Below, piece by piece: positions 9,238 to 17,566 of a DNA stretch of 64,000 bases. The notes below the pieces were generated by a model. The model did no database searches, was not told where the DNA came from, and saw nothing but the letters and a program-made list of their open reading frames with translations. Position numbers and translations under genes: made by a program. Each line of letters opens with the position of its first letter. Position 1 is the stretch's first letter. The stretch is from assembly GCF_026151335.1 (NCBI RefSeq), contig NZ_JAMQPP010000004.1, one strand, 5' to 3'. The DNA comes from Leptospira_A soteropolitanensis. GTDB taxonomy: Bacteria > Spirochaetota > Leptospiria > Leptospirales > Leptospiraceae.

Positions 9238-10304
9238 ATAAATAATTTCATCCATCCTTCTTTCCAATAAACTGTGTAAATAGCCGCAAACATCACTGCA
9301 AAAAGTCCCCAAGGGATCATTTTTTTCCAACCCAGTTTCATGAGTTGGTCATAACGAAAACGAGGTAAAGTCCAACGAACCCAAATAAATAAAAAGGCAA
9401 AGAATAGAACTTTTAAAATGAAAAACCCAAGTCCATAAAATGCTTGGTAAGGAGAACCGGCACCTAATTGAAACGGAACATTGTATCCACCAAAAAAGAG
9501 TAAGGTGGTAAGACAAGACATGGTGATCATATTCATGTATTCAGCTAAAAAGAAAAGAGCAAACTTAAAAGCCCCATACTCTGTATGAAAACCCACAACA
9601 AGTTCCGATTCTGCTTCCGCAAGGTCAAAAGGAAGGCGATTGGTTTCGGCAAACATCGCCGTCACATAAATAAAAAAGGCAACAAACCCAGGGGGAGATA
9701 AAATATTCCACATATCTTTTTGGGAATCACTAATGTCTGTTAGTTTGAGTGATCCAGTCATAATCACAATCACAACAATGGAAAGTCCCATAGGAAGTTC
9801 GTAACTAATCATCTGAGCCGTAGAACGAACTCCACCGAGTAATGAGTATTTATTGTTACTAGACCAACCTGCAATCATAATCCCATAAACAGAAAGGGAA
9901 GAGATGGCAAGCATGTACAATACCCCTGAATCGGGATTAGCAATTTGTAAATCAATCGTTGTGACACCAGTAAGTGCCATAAGCCACTCCGGTGCCGGAA
10001 GACTTCCCCCAAAAGGAATCACAGCCCAAGCCATAATGGCACAAGTCATCGAGATGGTAGGAGCCAAAAGATACATCCCTTTGGATACGTTTTTTGGAAA
10101 AATTTCCTCTTTGGCGATAAATTTGATTCCATCGGCCAGTGGTTGGAAAAGTCCAAAAATTCCGGCACGGTTGGGACCCGGACGATCCTGGATAAAACCA
10201 GCAAACTTACGTTCGGCGAGTGTGTAATAGGCCACACCCGTTAAAATGATAAAAAATAATGAGAGGATTTTAATTCCCCAAGCAAGTATTAGAGCCCAGT
10301 CCAT
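9234..10304 (-). CDS. nuoH: NADH-quinone oxidoreductase subunit H (NuoH)
   Basis: The membrane subunit that helps form the quinone chamber where the peripheral arm docks. 356 residues with the conserved segments ERKFAGFIQDRPGPNRAG, LADGIKFIAKEE, and ETNRLPFDLAEAESELVVGF. Family length is about 320-350. It starts 16 bases after the nuoF stop, a gap where nuoG would usually lie. Confidence 0.96.
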   Translation of the reverse strand: MDWALILAWGIKILSLFFIILTGVAYYTLAERKFAGFIQDRPGPNRAGIFGLFQPLADGIKFIAKEEIFPKNVSKGMYLLAPTISMTCAIMAWAVIPFGGSLPAPEWLMALTGVTTIDLQIANPDSGVLYMLAISSLSVYGIMIAGWSSNNKYSLLGGVRSTAQMISYELPMGLSIVVIVIMTGSLKLTDISDSQKDMWNILSPPGFVAFFIYVTAMFAETNRLPFDLAEAESELVVGFHTEYGAFKFALFFLAEYMNMITMSCLTTLLFFGGYNVPFQLGAGSPYQAFYGLGFFILKVLFFAFLFIWVRWTLPRFRYDQLMKLGWKKMIPWGLFAVMFAAIYTVYWKEGWMKLFI

Positions 10305-10320
10305 AATGTTTCGATGACCT

Positions 10321-11592
10321 TTAGTGAGAGATGCTCACTTCCTTTTTCAATCGAGCCGAGAACTCCCCTTTAAACTTTGTCATCGTTGGACGGACTGCCA
10401 TAACACAAGCATCCGCTAACGGACAGATGGTGGTTCCACCTTCCATATTCCTAGACAAAGAAAAAATGAGTTCTACATCTTTTTCTGTTCCTTCTCCGAC
10501 TTTAATTTTATGGAGAAGGTCTTTTACCCAATGTGTACCTTCCCGACAAGGCGTACATTGACCACAGGATTCATGTGAGTAAAACTCTGCCAATCGGTAT
10601 GTGGTTTCCACAAGATCTGCCGATTCGGAAAGAATGATGACTGCCCCGGAACCTAACATGGATTTGAGAGAAGCTATGGATTCATAATCCATAGTTGCAG
10701 TCATAGCTTCTTCTGCTGTGAGAATGGGAGAAGAACTTCCTCCCGGAATCACTGCTTTGAGGGTTCCATCGTTTTTAATCCCACCACAGATATCGTAAAT
10801 GAGTTCTTTCATGGGAGTTCCCATTTCGACTTCATAAATCCCTGGTTTTTTCACATGTCCACTGACAGCAAAAAGCCTGGTTCCCGGTGATTTTTCTGTT
10901 CCGATTTTTTTATATTCTTCTCCCGTCATACGAATGATATGCGGAACATTACAAAATGTTTCCACATTGTTCACAACGGTAGGACAAGCATAAAGACCAG
11001 ATACGGCTGGAAAAGGGGGTTTGAGTCTTGGATGGCCCCTCCTTCCCTCAAGGGAATTGATAAGAGCCGATTCTTCCCCGCAGATATAAGCACCTGCTCC
11101 GGAATACACAGCCAAATCAAAATCATAACCAAGGCCTAAGATATTTTTTCCAAGAAGGCCTGCTTTGTATGCTTCCTCAACAGCCGCTTCCACAATTCGA
11201 ATTCCTTTATGGAATTCCCCGCGAATGTAAATATAACCTTGGTGGGAGTCGATTGCTTTGGCAGCAATGACCATCCCTTCAATCAGCATATGGGGGAATT
11301 TTTCGATTAAAAGTCGGTCTTTAAAGGTTCCCGGTTCGCCTTCATCCCCATTACAAATTAAGTATTTGGGTTTGTCGGTTTTTGGAATGAAGCCCCATTT
11401 GTTTCCCGTAGGAAAACCGGCACCACCGCGACCCCGTAAACCAGAGTTCTTAACATCGTTTACAATTTGTTCTGCGGTCATTTCCGTCAGTGCCTTTTTT
11501 TGGCTTTCGTATCCGCCGACAGACCGGTAATGGTTTAAAGTATGAGAATCAGCAGCACCAACATGAGTTGTGAGAAGTGTTTTTAATCCCAT
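10321..11592 (-). CDS. nuoF: NADH-quinone oxidoreductase subunit F (NuoF), NADH/FMN and N3 cluster
   Basis: Subunit F oxidises NADH with FMN and passes electrons to the [4Fe-4S] cluster N3. Visible features: GLRGRGGAGFPTGNKWGF (NADH/FMN site), ICNGDEGEPGTFKDR, GAGAYICGEESALINSLEG, and the N3 cysteines in SCGQCTPCREGT plus a later Cys in TICPLADAC. 423 residues, normal length. Its start follows the nuoE stop after one base. All ligands look intact, so this is a competent NADH module half. Confidence 0.96.
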   Translation of the reverse strand: MGLKTLLTTHVGAADSHTLNHYRSVGGYESQKKALTEMTAEQIVNDVKNSGLRGRGGAGFPTGNKWGFIPKTDKPKYLICNGDEGEPGTFKDRLLIEKFPHMLIEGMVIAAKAIDSHQGYIYIRGEFHKGIRIVEAAVEEAYKAGLLGKNILGLGYDFDLAVYSGAGAYICGEESALINSLEGRRGHPRLKPPFPAVSGLYACPTVVNNVETFCNVPHIIRMTGEEYKKIGTEKSPGTRLFAVSGHVKKPGIYEVEMGTPMKELIYDICGGIKNDGTLKAVIPGGSSSPILTAEEAMTATMDYESIASLKSMLGSGAVIILSESADLVETTYRLAEFYSHESCGQCTPCREGTHWVKDLLHKIKVGEGTEKDVELIFSLSRNMEGGTTICPLADACVMAVRPTMTKFKGEFSARLKKEVSISH

Positions 11593-11593
11593 T

Positions 11594-12082
11594 TTATACC
11601 TGCTTTTCCAATTCGGAAAGAATGGCTTCGATTGATTCCGGCGTTAAGTTTTCATAATATTTGTCGTTGATTTGGGCCACTGGCCCAAACCCACAAGCAC
11701 CAAGGCACTGCACTTCATCTACCGTGAATTTTTTATCAATTGTGGTTTCACCCGGTTTAATCCCTAACTTGGAACATACATGTTCGGTGATGGAATCGGA
11801 ACCAGCAAGGTAACAAGAGATATTTCCACAAATTTGAATGTGCAACTTTCCCACAGGTTTTTTATTGTACATGGTGTAAAAGGTAGCAACGCCATGAACA
11901 TGAGCTAAGGAAATGGGATCTCCAATTCGGTCTGCAATGTATTGCATTCCTTCCTGGTCCACAAAACCTTTGTCAGCTTGTAGTAAAAAAAGACAGGGTA
12001 AAATTAACGAACGTTTGCTCGGAAATTGCGGAATCAACCTCTGGAACCTTATTTCCGAATCTTGTGAAAATTGATAGGCCAT
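11594..12082 (-). CDS. nuoE: NADH-quinone oxidoreductase subunit E (NuoE), N1a cluster
   Basis: Thioredoxin-fold 24-kDa subunit carrying the [2Fe-2S] cluster N1a. The four cysteines are in the expected pairs, ICGNISC and CLGACG, after a helical N-terminus (YIADRIGDPISLAHVHGVATFY). About 162 residues. The frame opens at a TTG (12088), but the ATG at 12082 shares one base with the nuoD stop (TAATG) and gives MAYQFSQDSE, so it is the preferred start. Confidence 0.95.
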   Translation of the reverse strand: MAYQFSQDSEIRFQRLIPQFPSKRSLILPCLFLLQADKGFVDQEGMQYIADRIGDPISLAHVHGVATFYTMYNKKPVGKLHIQICGNISCYLAGSDSITEHVCSKLGIKPGETTIDKKFTVDEVQCLGACGFGPVAQINDKYYENLTPESIEAILSELEKQV

Positions 12083-13302
12083 TAACAATCCAACTCCCCT
12101 GCAATGACATTGAGTGAAGACATAGTGGCGATGGTGTCAGCAAGTAAGCCCCCTTTGACAAGTTCCGGGAACGCTTGGTAATACCAAAAACAAGGACGTC
12201 TTACATGCACTCTCCAAGGAGATTTTTCCCCTTCGGATACCACATAAAAACCGAGTTCTCCATTGGCAGCCTCGGTGGACATATAGTATTCTCCCGGAGG
12301 CACTTTCACTCCGTGCATAATGATTTTAAAATGGTAAATGAGTTCTTCCATATTGTGATACACACGATCTTTGGGTGGAAGGAAAGTGTGTGGAACATTG
12401 GCATGATAAGGACCTTCTGGAATTCCATCGATAAGTTGTTCGATAATACGCATGGATTGACGCATCTCTTCCATACGAACAAGAGTTCTGTCTAGGGCCG
12501 ATCCATCTTCTCCCACTGGGATATCAAAATCAACTTTGTCATAGAACATATATGGATCATCTTTTCTTACATCCCAAGGAACACCGGCCGCCCGTAGATT
12601 AGGACCAGAAAATCCATAAGCAATGGCACGTTCTGCCGATAAACCGCCAATCCCTGCGGTTCTTTCATTAAAAATTTTATTACGAATGAGAAGGTCTTGG
12701 AATTCATCCAAAGCAGGTTTTAGACCTTTGATTACCATTTTGATTTCGGATTGAAATTCAGGATAAATATCACGTTCCATTCCACCCACACGACAGAAAG
12801 TTGTAGTGAGTCTAGCACCCGTTAGTTTCTCTAAAATCTGATAAATATTTTCTCTATGGTGAAACAAATGGAGTAAGCCAGAAAAAGCTCCAAGGTCCAC
12901 ACCCATAATTCCATTACAGATGATATGATCCATAATCCGAGATAGTTCCGAGATGATCATTCTTACATAAGTAACACGATCGGGAACTTGGATTTGCATC
13001 ATTTTTTCTACAGTGAGAATCCATCCAATATTGTTGAGTGGAGTGGACACATAGTTCATACGATCGGTACAAACTAAGAACTGATTGTAATCGTAACGTT
13101 CACCTAATTTTTCAAAACAACGATGGACATACCCAATGACGGATTCTGTATCCACCACACGTTCTCCATCAATTTGGATTACGTTTTGCAAAATCCCATG
13201 AGTGGCGGGGTGACTGGGTCCCAAGTTAACAAGTAAATGGCCTTCTGGTAGGTCTTTGAATTTTTGACCAAAGTGTTCGGCAGTTTTTTCGTACATTACC
13301 AT
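12082..13302 (-). CDS. nuoD: NADH-quinone oxidoreductase subunit D (NuoD)
   Basis: 49-kDa subunit that forms the quinone-reduction pocket with NuoB. The LGPSHPATHG motif, whose histidine contacts quinone, is near the N-terminus, followed by GYVHRCFEKLGE and the C-terminal IATMSSLNVIAGELDC, a remnant of the [NiFe]-hydrogenase fold. 406 residues, as expected. Two in-frame ATG codons (13302 and 13296) are possible starts. NuoC and NuoD are separate genes here, not fused as in E. coli. Confidence 0.96.
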   Translation of the reverse strand: MVMYEKTAEHFGQKFKDLPEGHLLVNLGPSHPATHGILQNVIQIDGERVVDTESVIGYVHRCFEKLGERYDYNQFLVCTDRMNYVSTPLNNIGWILTVEKMMQIQVPDRVTYVRMIISELSRIMDHIICNGIMGVDLGAFSGLLHLFHHRENIYQILEKLTGARLTTTFCRVGGMERDIYPEFQSEIKMVIKGLKPALDEFQDLLIRNKIFNERTAGIGGLSAERAIAYGFSGPNLRAAGVPWDVRKDDPYMFYDKVDFDIPVGEDGSALDRTLVRMEEMRQSMRIIEQLIDGIPEGPYHANVPHTFLPPKDRVYHNMEELIYHFKIIMHGVKVPPGEYYMSTEAANGELGFYVVSEGEKSPWRVHVRRPCFWYYQAFPELVKGGLLADTIATMSSLNVIAGELDC

Positions 13303-13318
13303 AATGATTTTCTACCGC

Positions 13319-13840
13319 CTAACTGGCAATATCCTCGTTCACATGAATGGTGAGTAAATCTTCAATGAGATAATCTTGTCCCGGACCTTCTAGTGGATAA
13401 TCTTTACGAAGGGGATGTCCAATAAAGTTATCTGGCATAATGAGCCTTTCCATTTGCGGATGGTTTGAAAACGGAATCCCCATTAGGTCAAACACTTCTC
13501 TCTCAGGCCAATTGGCTGCAGGAAAAATACTGACAAGGCTTGGAACCTCTTCCCCTTCTTCCACAGGAACTCGGAGTTGCAATCGGAAGTGTTTGTTTTT
13601 GGGAGAACGGAGTAAATAAACCACTTCAAACCGTGGTTCCCTTTTTCCAAGCCAATCAACAGAAGTAAGATCATTCAAATAAGTGAAGGCAAATTCCGAA
13701 TGATCCTTTAACGCTTGTACAACGATTGGAAGGGATTCCTTTTTGATCAAAAAATAAAGTAAATTGGTGTTTATGTCCCTTTGCGGGAGTAAAACTTCCG
13801 GAAACCGCGAGTTTAAGTATTCGGTAATTTTTTCTTTCAT
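13319..13840 (-). CDS. nuoC: NADH-quinone oxidoreductase subunit C (NuoC)
   Basis: 30-kDa peripheral-arm subunit. The family block is clear: WPEREVFDLMGIPFSNHP, then MPDNFIGHPLRKDYPLEG near the C-terminus. 173 residues, a compact version of the subunit. The start overlaps the nuoB stop by 4 bases (13837-13840). Confidence 0.95.
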   Translation of the reverse strand: MKEKITEYLNSRFPEVLLPQRDINTNLLYFLIKKESLPIVVQALKDHSEFAFTYLNDLTSVDWLGKREPRFEVVYLLRSPKNKHFRLQLRVPVEEGEEVPSLVSIFPAANWPEREVFDLMGIPFSNHPQMERLIMPDNFIGHPLRKDYPLEGPGQDYLIEDLLTIHVNEDIAS

Positions 13841-14397
13841 GCCACTACGAGAGGTTTGTTACGTTCGTTGATTTCTTGGATTTTTCGCATGACTTCTTGG
13901 CGTCTCGCTTCTAATCCCTGGCTTTGTACTTTCTTTTGGAGTTTAACAAGAGCATCAAGGAGTGCTTCCGGTCTCGGAGGACAACCAGGAACATAAACAT
14001 CCACTGGAAGGATTCGGTCCACACCTTGTAACACACCATAGGTGTGAAACATTCCACCTGAGGAAGCACAGGCTCCTACTGAAATTACAAATTTTGGCTC
14101 TGCTAATTGGTCGTATATCTGACGTAAGACGGGAGCCATTTTATAAGTGATGGTTCCAAGAACCAAAATCATATCGGCTTGGCGTGGAGAGAAGGATGGA
14201 CGTTCGGCACCGAAACGAGCAATGTCATAATCGGCACAAGAAGTACTCATGTATTCGATCCCGCAACATGCAGTGGCAAAAGGATAAGGCCATAAAGAAA
14301 AACTTTGTCCCCATTGGACTACATTGTCGAGTGTAGCCACTTGGAACATATCGCCAAACATCTCACCCGGTTTGGATAGTGTTTCTGTTAATCCCAT
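13837..14397 (-). CDS. nuoB: NADH-quinone oxidoreductase subunit B (NuoB), N2 cluster
   Basis: Holds the terminal [4Fe-4S] cluster N2 that reduces quinone. The ligands are present: tandem C44-C45 in TACCGIEYM, a Cys in SVGACASSGG, and one in VPGCPPRPEALL. The frame runs open further upstream, but the ATG at 14397 follows a GGAG ribosome site and gives MGLTETLSKPGEM, about 186 residues, so it is preferred. It overlaps the nuoA end by 10 bases. Confidence 0.95.
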   Translation of the reverse strand: MGLTETLSKPGEMFGDMFQVATLDNVVQWGQSFSLWPYPFATACCGIEYMSTSCADYDIARFGAERPSFSPRQADMILVLGTITYKMAPVLRQIYDQLAEPKFVISVGACASSGGMFHTYGVLQGVDRILPVDVYVPGCPPRPEALLDALVKLQKKVQSQGLEARRQEVMRKIQEINERNKPLVVA

Positions 14398-14765
14398 TCC
14401 AGAGCTCCCTTTTTCCATATATAGTATAGACCCACAACAAGTATGAGTAAAAAGAAAAACATCTCTAGTAAAAAGAAAGTTCCAAGACCTGCTTCTTTGA
14501 AACCAATTAAATTCACTGCCCAAGGATAGAGGAAAACAGCTTCAATATCGAAGAGAATAAAAAGAACAGCCACAAGATAGAACTTAATGTTAAAAAGTCC
14601 TCTTGCATCACCATAATACGTAACCCCACATTCAAACGTATCTTGAGGTTTCGATTTTTTCTTCGGGTTGATGAGGAAGGCAAGGGTCAAGATCAGAGCG
14701 GAGAAACCGACTCCGAGCAAAAGTTGTAGAAGGATTGGCGCAAAACTATCTGGTGCAGAACCCAT
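14388..14765 (-). CDS. nuoA: NADH-quinone oxidoreductase subunit A (NuoA)
   Basis: Three-helix membrane subunit of complex I and first gene of the operon. The hallmark loop is visible: KSKPQDTFECGVTYYGDARG, then KFYLVAVLFILFDIEAVFLYPW. A GTG at 14783 extends the frame by six residues, but the ATG at 14765 gives MGSAPDSFAP and has a GAGAG-like site upstream, so I use it. A TTGACA (minus strand, 14802-14797) lies just upstream, but no convincing -10 element pairs with it. Confidence 0.95.
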   Translation of the reverse strand: MGSAPDSFAPILLQLLLGVGFSALILTLAFLINPKKKSKPQDTFECGVTYYGDARGLFNIKFYLVAVLFILFDIEAVFLYPWAVNLIGFKEAGLGTFFLLEMFFFLLILVVGLYYIWKKGALEWD

Positions 14766-14880
14766 GTATGAAAATGCTCTCACGACTAGGGTCGATTGTC
14801 AAGATGAGAATGATTTTCCCCTTTGTTTTCGTGTTAATTTCGATCGTTTGCAATTTTTACATCCAATTTGAGATAAATTC

Positions 14881-16140
14881 TCAATACCGGTCCCCCCAGA
14901 GACGCTCCAGTTGTTCTTTTAAATTCTTTTCCATACCTTGATTTGTAGGAGCGTAAAACTGAGGAATGTCAGGATAAAAATTGGTTGGAAAATAACGTTC
15001 TTTCAGGAAATGCCCTGGAAAATCATGGGGGTATTGGTAATCTTTTCCTGCTCCTTCCTTTTTGTGTGTGGCAGTCGGAGCGTTTCGTAAATGATTGGGA
15101 ATTTGAAACTCTCGTTTTCTATCCCGAACTAGCTGCAGGGCTTTATCAATTGCCAAATAACTTGCGTTAGATTTTGGTGCAGAGGCAAGAAAAGTAGTAC
15201 ATTGGCCGAGTGGAATCCTAGCTTCGGGCATCCCCACTCGTTCCACGGCCTGCCAGGTGGCAATCGCAAGAGGAAGGGCGTGAACACTAGCATTTCCCAC
15301 ATCTTCACTAGCAAAAATCACAAGCCTTCTTGCTATAAAGAGTGGGTCTTCGCCCCCTTCGATCATCAGTGCCAAATAAAAGAGTGCGGCATCGGGATCA
15401 CTCCCACGAAGGGATTTAATAAAAGCAGAAATGATGTCATAATGACTTTCACTGTTTTTATCATAAAAAATTACATTTTCACCTAAAATTTCAGCTAACT
15501 TAGATTCATCGATACTTCCAGTGTCTTCGGTAAAACTTAAAATCCTTTCCAGATACCCAAGGAGTTTTCTTGCATCTCCCGAACTTCTACGAAAAAGTTC
15601 TTTTTTTAAATCCTCTGGAAATTTCCCTTTGTGGTTTAGTTTTGTAAGACAAGTTTCAAAAATGGAATTTTCTTCCTCTTCGGATAAAGTGGTGAGTCGA
15701 TACACAAGCATCCGAGAAAGAAGTGCTTTATTGACCCGAAAGCTAGGATTTTCAGTAGTTGCCGCAATTAATATAATCTCACCTTCCTCTACGGCTGAAA
15801 GAAGTGCATCTTGTTGGGAAGAAGAAAAACGGTGGATTTCATCTAAAAACAAAACGATGGTTCCCCTGCGTTTGGCTTCATCCAAAACTTCTCGCACCTC
15901 TTTCACACCACTCGTCACACAACTTAAGTAACGTTTTTCTAAACTCCAACCTTGTGTGAGAAGATGCGCCAAAGTAGTTTTACCAGTACCGGGTGGGCCG
16001 TAAAACAGAATGGAGGTGGGTTTGTTAATGGCTCTAAGTGATTGTACAACTTTCGCCTGTCCAACAAATTCTGACCAAGATTTGGGTCGCAGGGCATGGG
16101 CCAATGGAACTTGTTTGTTTTGAGAAAAAAGCGAGTCCAC
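14881..16140 (-). CDS. rarA: Replication-associated recombination ATPase RarA (MgsA)
   Basis: AAA+ ATPase related to clamp loaders and WRNIP1, acting at stalled replication forks. The start RPKSWSEFVGQ, Walker A GPPGTGKTT near residues 48-56, Walker B LFLDEIHRF, and sensor-1 AATTENPSF are clear. The C-terminus has the tetramerisation and MgsA domains with DPDAALFYLALMIEGGEDP and FASEDVGNA. 419 residues, normal length. The start is a GTG, 1 base after the TAA of the small Cys-rich gene, with a GGA site inside that gene. Confidence 0.93.
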   Translation of the reverse strand: MDSLFSQNKQVPLAHALRPKSWSEFVGQAKVVQSLRAINKPTSILFYGPPGTGKTTLAHLLTQGWSLEKRYLSCVTSGVKEVREVLDEAKRRGTIVLFLDEIHRFSSSQQDALLSAVEEGEIILIAATTENPSFRVNKALLSRMLVYRLTTLSEEEENSIFETCLTKLNHKGKFPEDLKKELFRRSSGDARKLLGYLERILSFTEDTGSIDESKLAEILGENVIFYDKNSESHYDIISAFIKSLRGSDPDAALFYLALMIEGGEDPLFIARRLVIFASEDVGNASVHALPLAIATWQAVERVGMPEARIPLGQCTTFLASAPKSNASYLAIDKALQLVRDRKREFQIPNHLRNAPTATHKKEGAGKDYQYPHDFPGHFLKERYFPTNFYPDIPQFYAPTNQGMEKNLKEQLERLWGDRY

Positions 16141-16141
16141 C

Positions 16142-16363
16142 TTAGTTTTTTTCCAATTCTTTTTTTACCGCCATATAACAATTGTATATGGTCTCGTTAC
16201 AAACATCACAACCTGAATTACAACAAATGAGAGACCTTTCCGATACTTTTCCCTCTACCAAATTTTTTACAAAGGCAGCGGTCCTATCTGGTAAAAAGAA
16301 AAATCTGACCTTTTCCAAAATGACTTCATCGATAGTTTTAGGAAATAAACGTTCTTCCGACAT
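16142..16363 (-). CDS. Small Cys-rich protein of unknown function
   Basis: 73 residues. The C-terminal half has five cysteines, C47, C48, C52, C55 and C62, arranged as CCxxxCxxC followed by C62, which suggests a metal site or Fe-S cluster. There is no signal peptide or membrane segment. A strong AGGAGGG ribosome site sits in the end of the upstream VTT gene, and the ATG abuts that gene's stop codon, so it is a real translated gene in the operon with rarA. I do not recognise the family. Confidence 0.7.
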   Translation of the reverse strand: MSEERLFPKTIDEVILEKVRFFFLPDRTAAFVKNLVEGKVSERSLICCNSGCDVCNETIYNCYMAVKKELEKN

Positions 16364-16948
16364 TTACCCTCCTGTAATCCACCCCAAATACATGGCATAA
16401 AAATAAACGGTCACTCGAACAAATCGAAAAAGAGATCCAAGTAAAAATAGCGAATAACGCATCTTAAATGTTCCCACCGTATAAGCCATCCAAGAATAGG
16501 GAATAGGAGTTAGTGCACTTAAAACCACAGCTCCAAATCCATATTTTCGTAGATAAGGAAGGAGTTTATCTTCATAGTGTAAAACCATCTGCCTACCCAA
16601 ATGAAACTTGGGGATAAGATACAATCCGATCAAGTATGCTAAGGATCCACCGAGGATACTCCCGAAAGACATGGAGAGAATCGTTTTTAAGGGATCCATT
16701 TCTCCTGTGATGGCAAGCATTAGAAAGGCATCGGGAGGAACAAAAGCAGGAAGACTATCAGAAAGAATCATTCCTACAAAAAGCCCTAAATACCCAAAAA
16801 TACGAACAAAGTGTTCGCTAAATCCGAGTAGTTCCTTTCGAAAGAAAAAAGCAAGTCCAAATACAATGGCTAAAACAATAACAATCGAAAGGATGGTTTG
16901 AAAAATAAGACCACGAAGGTTGATGGAAGTTTCTTTTTCTTTTGTCAT
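16364..16948 (-). CDS. VTT-domain (DedA/TVP38-like) membrane protein
   Basis: 194 residues, with about five hydrophobic segments and two re-entrant-like stretches. The pattern FGSILGGSLAYLIGLYLIP, the YLRKYGFGAVVLSALTPIPY segment and GTFKMRYSLFLLGSLFRFVR match the VTT (SNARE-associated / DedA) fold used by lipid scramblases and undecaprenyl-phosphate flippases. The proline-rich re-entrant segment is SDSLPAFVPPDAFL. Substrate is unknown. It is followed directly by the small Cys-rich gene. Confidence 0.78.
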   Translation of the reverse strand: MTKEKETSINLRGLIFQTILSIVIVLAIVFGLAFFFRKELLGFSEHFVRIFGYLGLFVGMILSDSLPAFVPPDAFLMLAITGEMDPLKTILSMSFGSILGGSLAYLIGLYLIPKFHLGRQMVLHYEDKLLPYLRKYGFGAVVLSALTPIPYSWMAYTVGTFKMRYSLFLLGSLFRFVRVTVYFYAMYLGWITGG

Positions 16949-16999
16949 AAATATGTGACCGATGGTATATTTACCATTTTTTCTCTGGAGTGATCTACC

Positions 17000-17566
17000 T
17001 TAATCTCCATTTTCTTTTCTGATTAAATTACGATTGGTTCGAATCCATTCTTCCACTTTGGTAACAGATTCTTTGATAAGAGCATCCAAACTGTTTTTTT
17101 CTTCCGAATTAAAATTTTGTAAAACAAAATCAGCTACTTCCATGCCACCTTTTTCAGGTTTACCGACACCAAAACGTAACCTGTGAAAATCTTGCGAACC
17201 AAGTTTTGCTACGATATCCTTTAGTCCATTGTGGCCCGCAGTTCCGCCGCCAATTTTATTTTTAATTTTACCAAAAGGAAGGTCCACCTCGTCCTGAACG
17301 ACAAGGATCCTGGACGGCGGGATTTTATATAAATTAGCAAGAGTTTGTGTAGCTTTTCCCGAGAGATTCATGAACTCTAAAGGTTTCAAAAGATGGATTT
17401 TGTCCCCTTCCAAGGTATGTGTTGTCTCCATATACTTTTTGGTATCTTTAAAAGAAACTCCAAAGCTACTAGCAAGTGCATCCAAGATCATAAAACCAAT
17501 ATTATGGCGTGTATTTTTGTATTTATCCCCTGGATTCCCAAGGCCCACAATGAGAAAATGAATCAT
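17000..17566 (-). CDS. pth: Peptidyl-tRNA hydrolase
   Basis: Cleaves peptidyl-tRNA released by stalled ribosomes. The signature LIVGLGNPGDKYKNTRHNIGF has the catalytic H21; LLKPLEFMNLSG, VVQDEVDLPFG and GGGTAGHNGLKDI follow. 188 residues, normal for the bacterial enzyme. Its ATG overlaps the cimA stop by 4 bases (17563-17566), so translation is probably coupled to cimA. Confidence 0.95.
   Translation of the reverse strand: MIHFLIVGLGNPGDKYKNTRHNIGFMILDALASSFGVSFKDTKKYMETTHTLEGDKIHLLKPLEFMNLSGKATQTLANLYKIPPSRILVVQDEVDLPFGKIKNKIGGGTAGHNGLKDIVAKLGSQDFHRLRFGVGKPEKGGMEVADFVLQNFNSEEKNSLDALIKESVTKVEEWIRTNRNLIRKENGD

Noticed and set aside
14784..14880. Sigma-70 promoter for the nuo operon from a TTGACA at 14797-14802
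   Set aside because: No acceptable -10 element lies at 16-18 bases, so the promoter cannot be placed.
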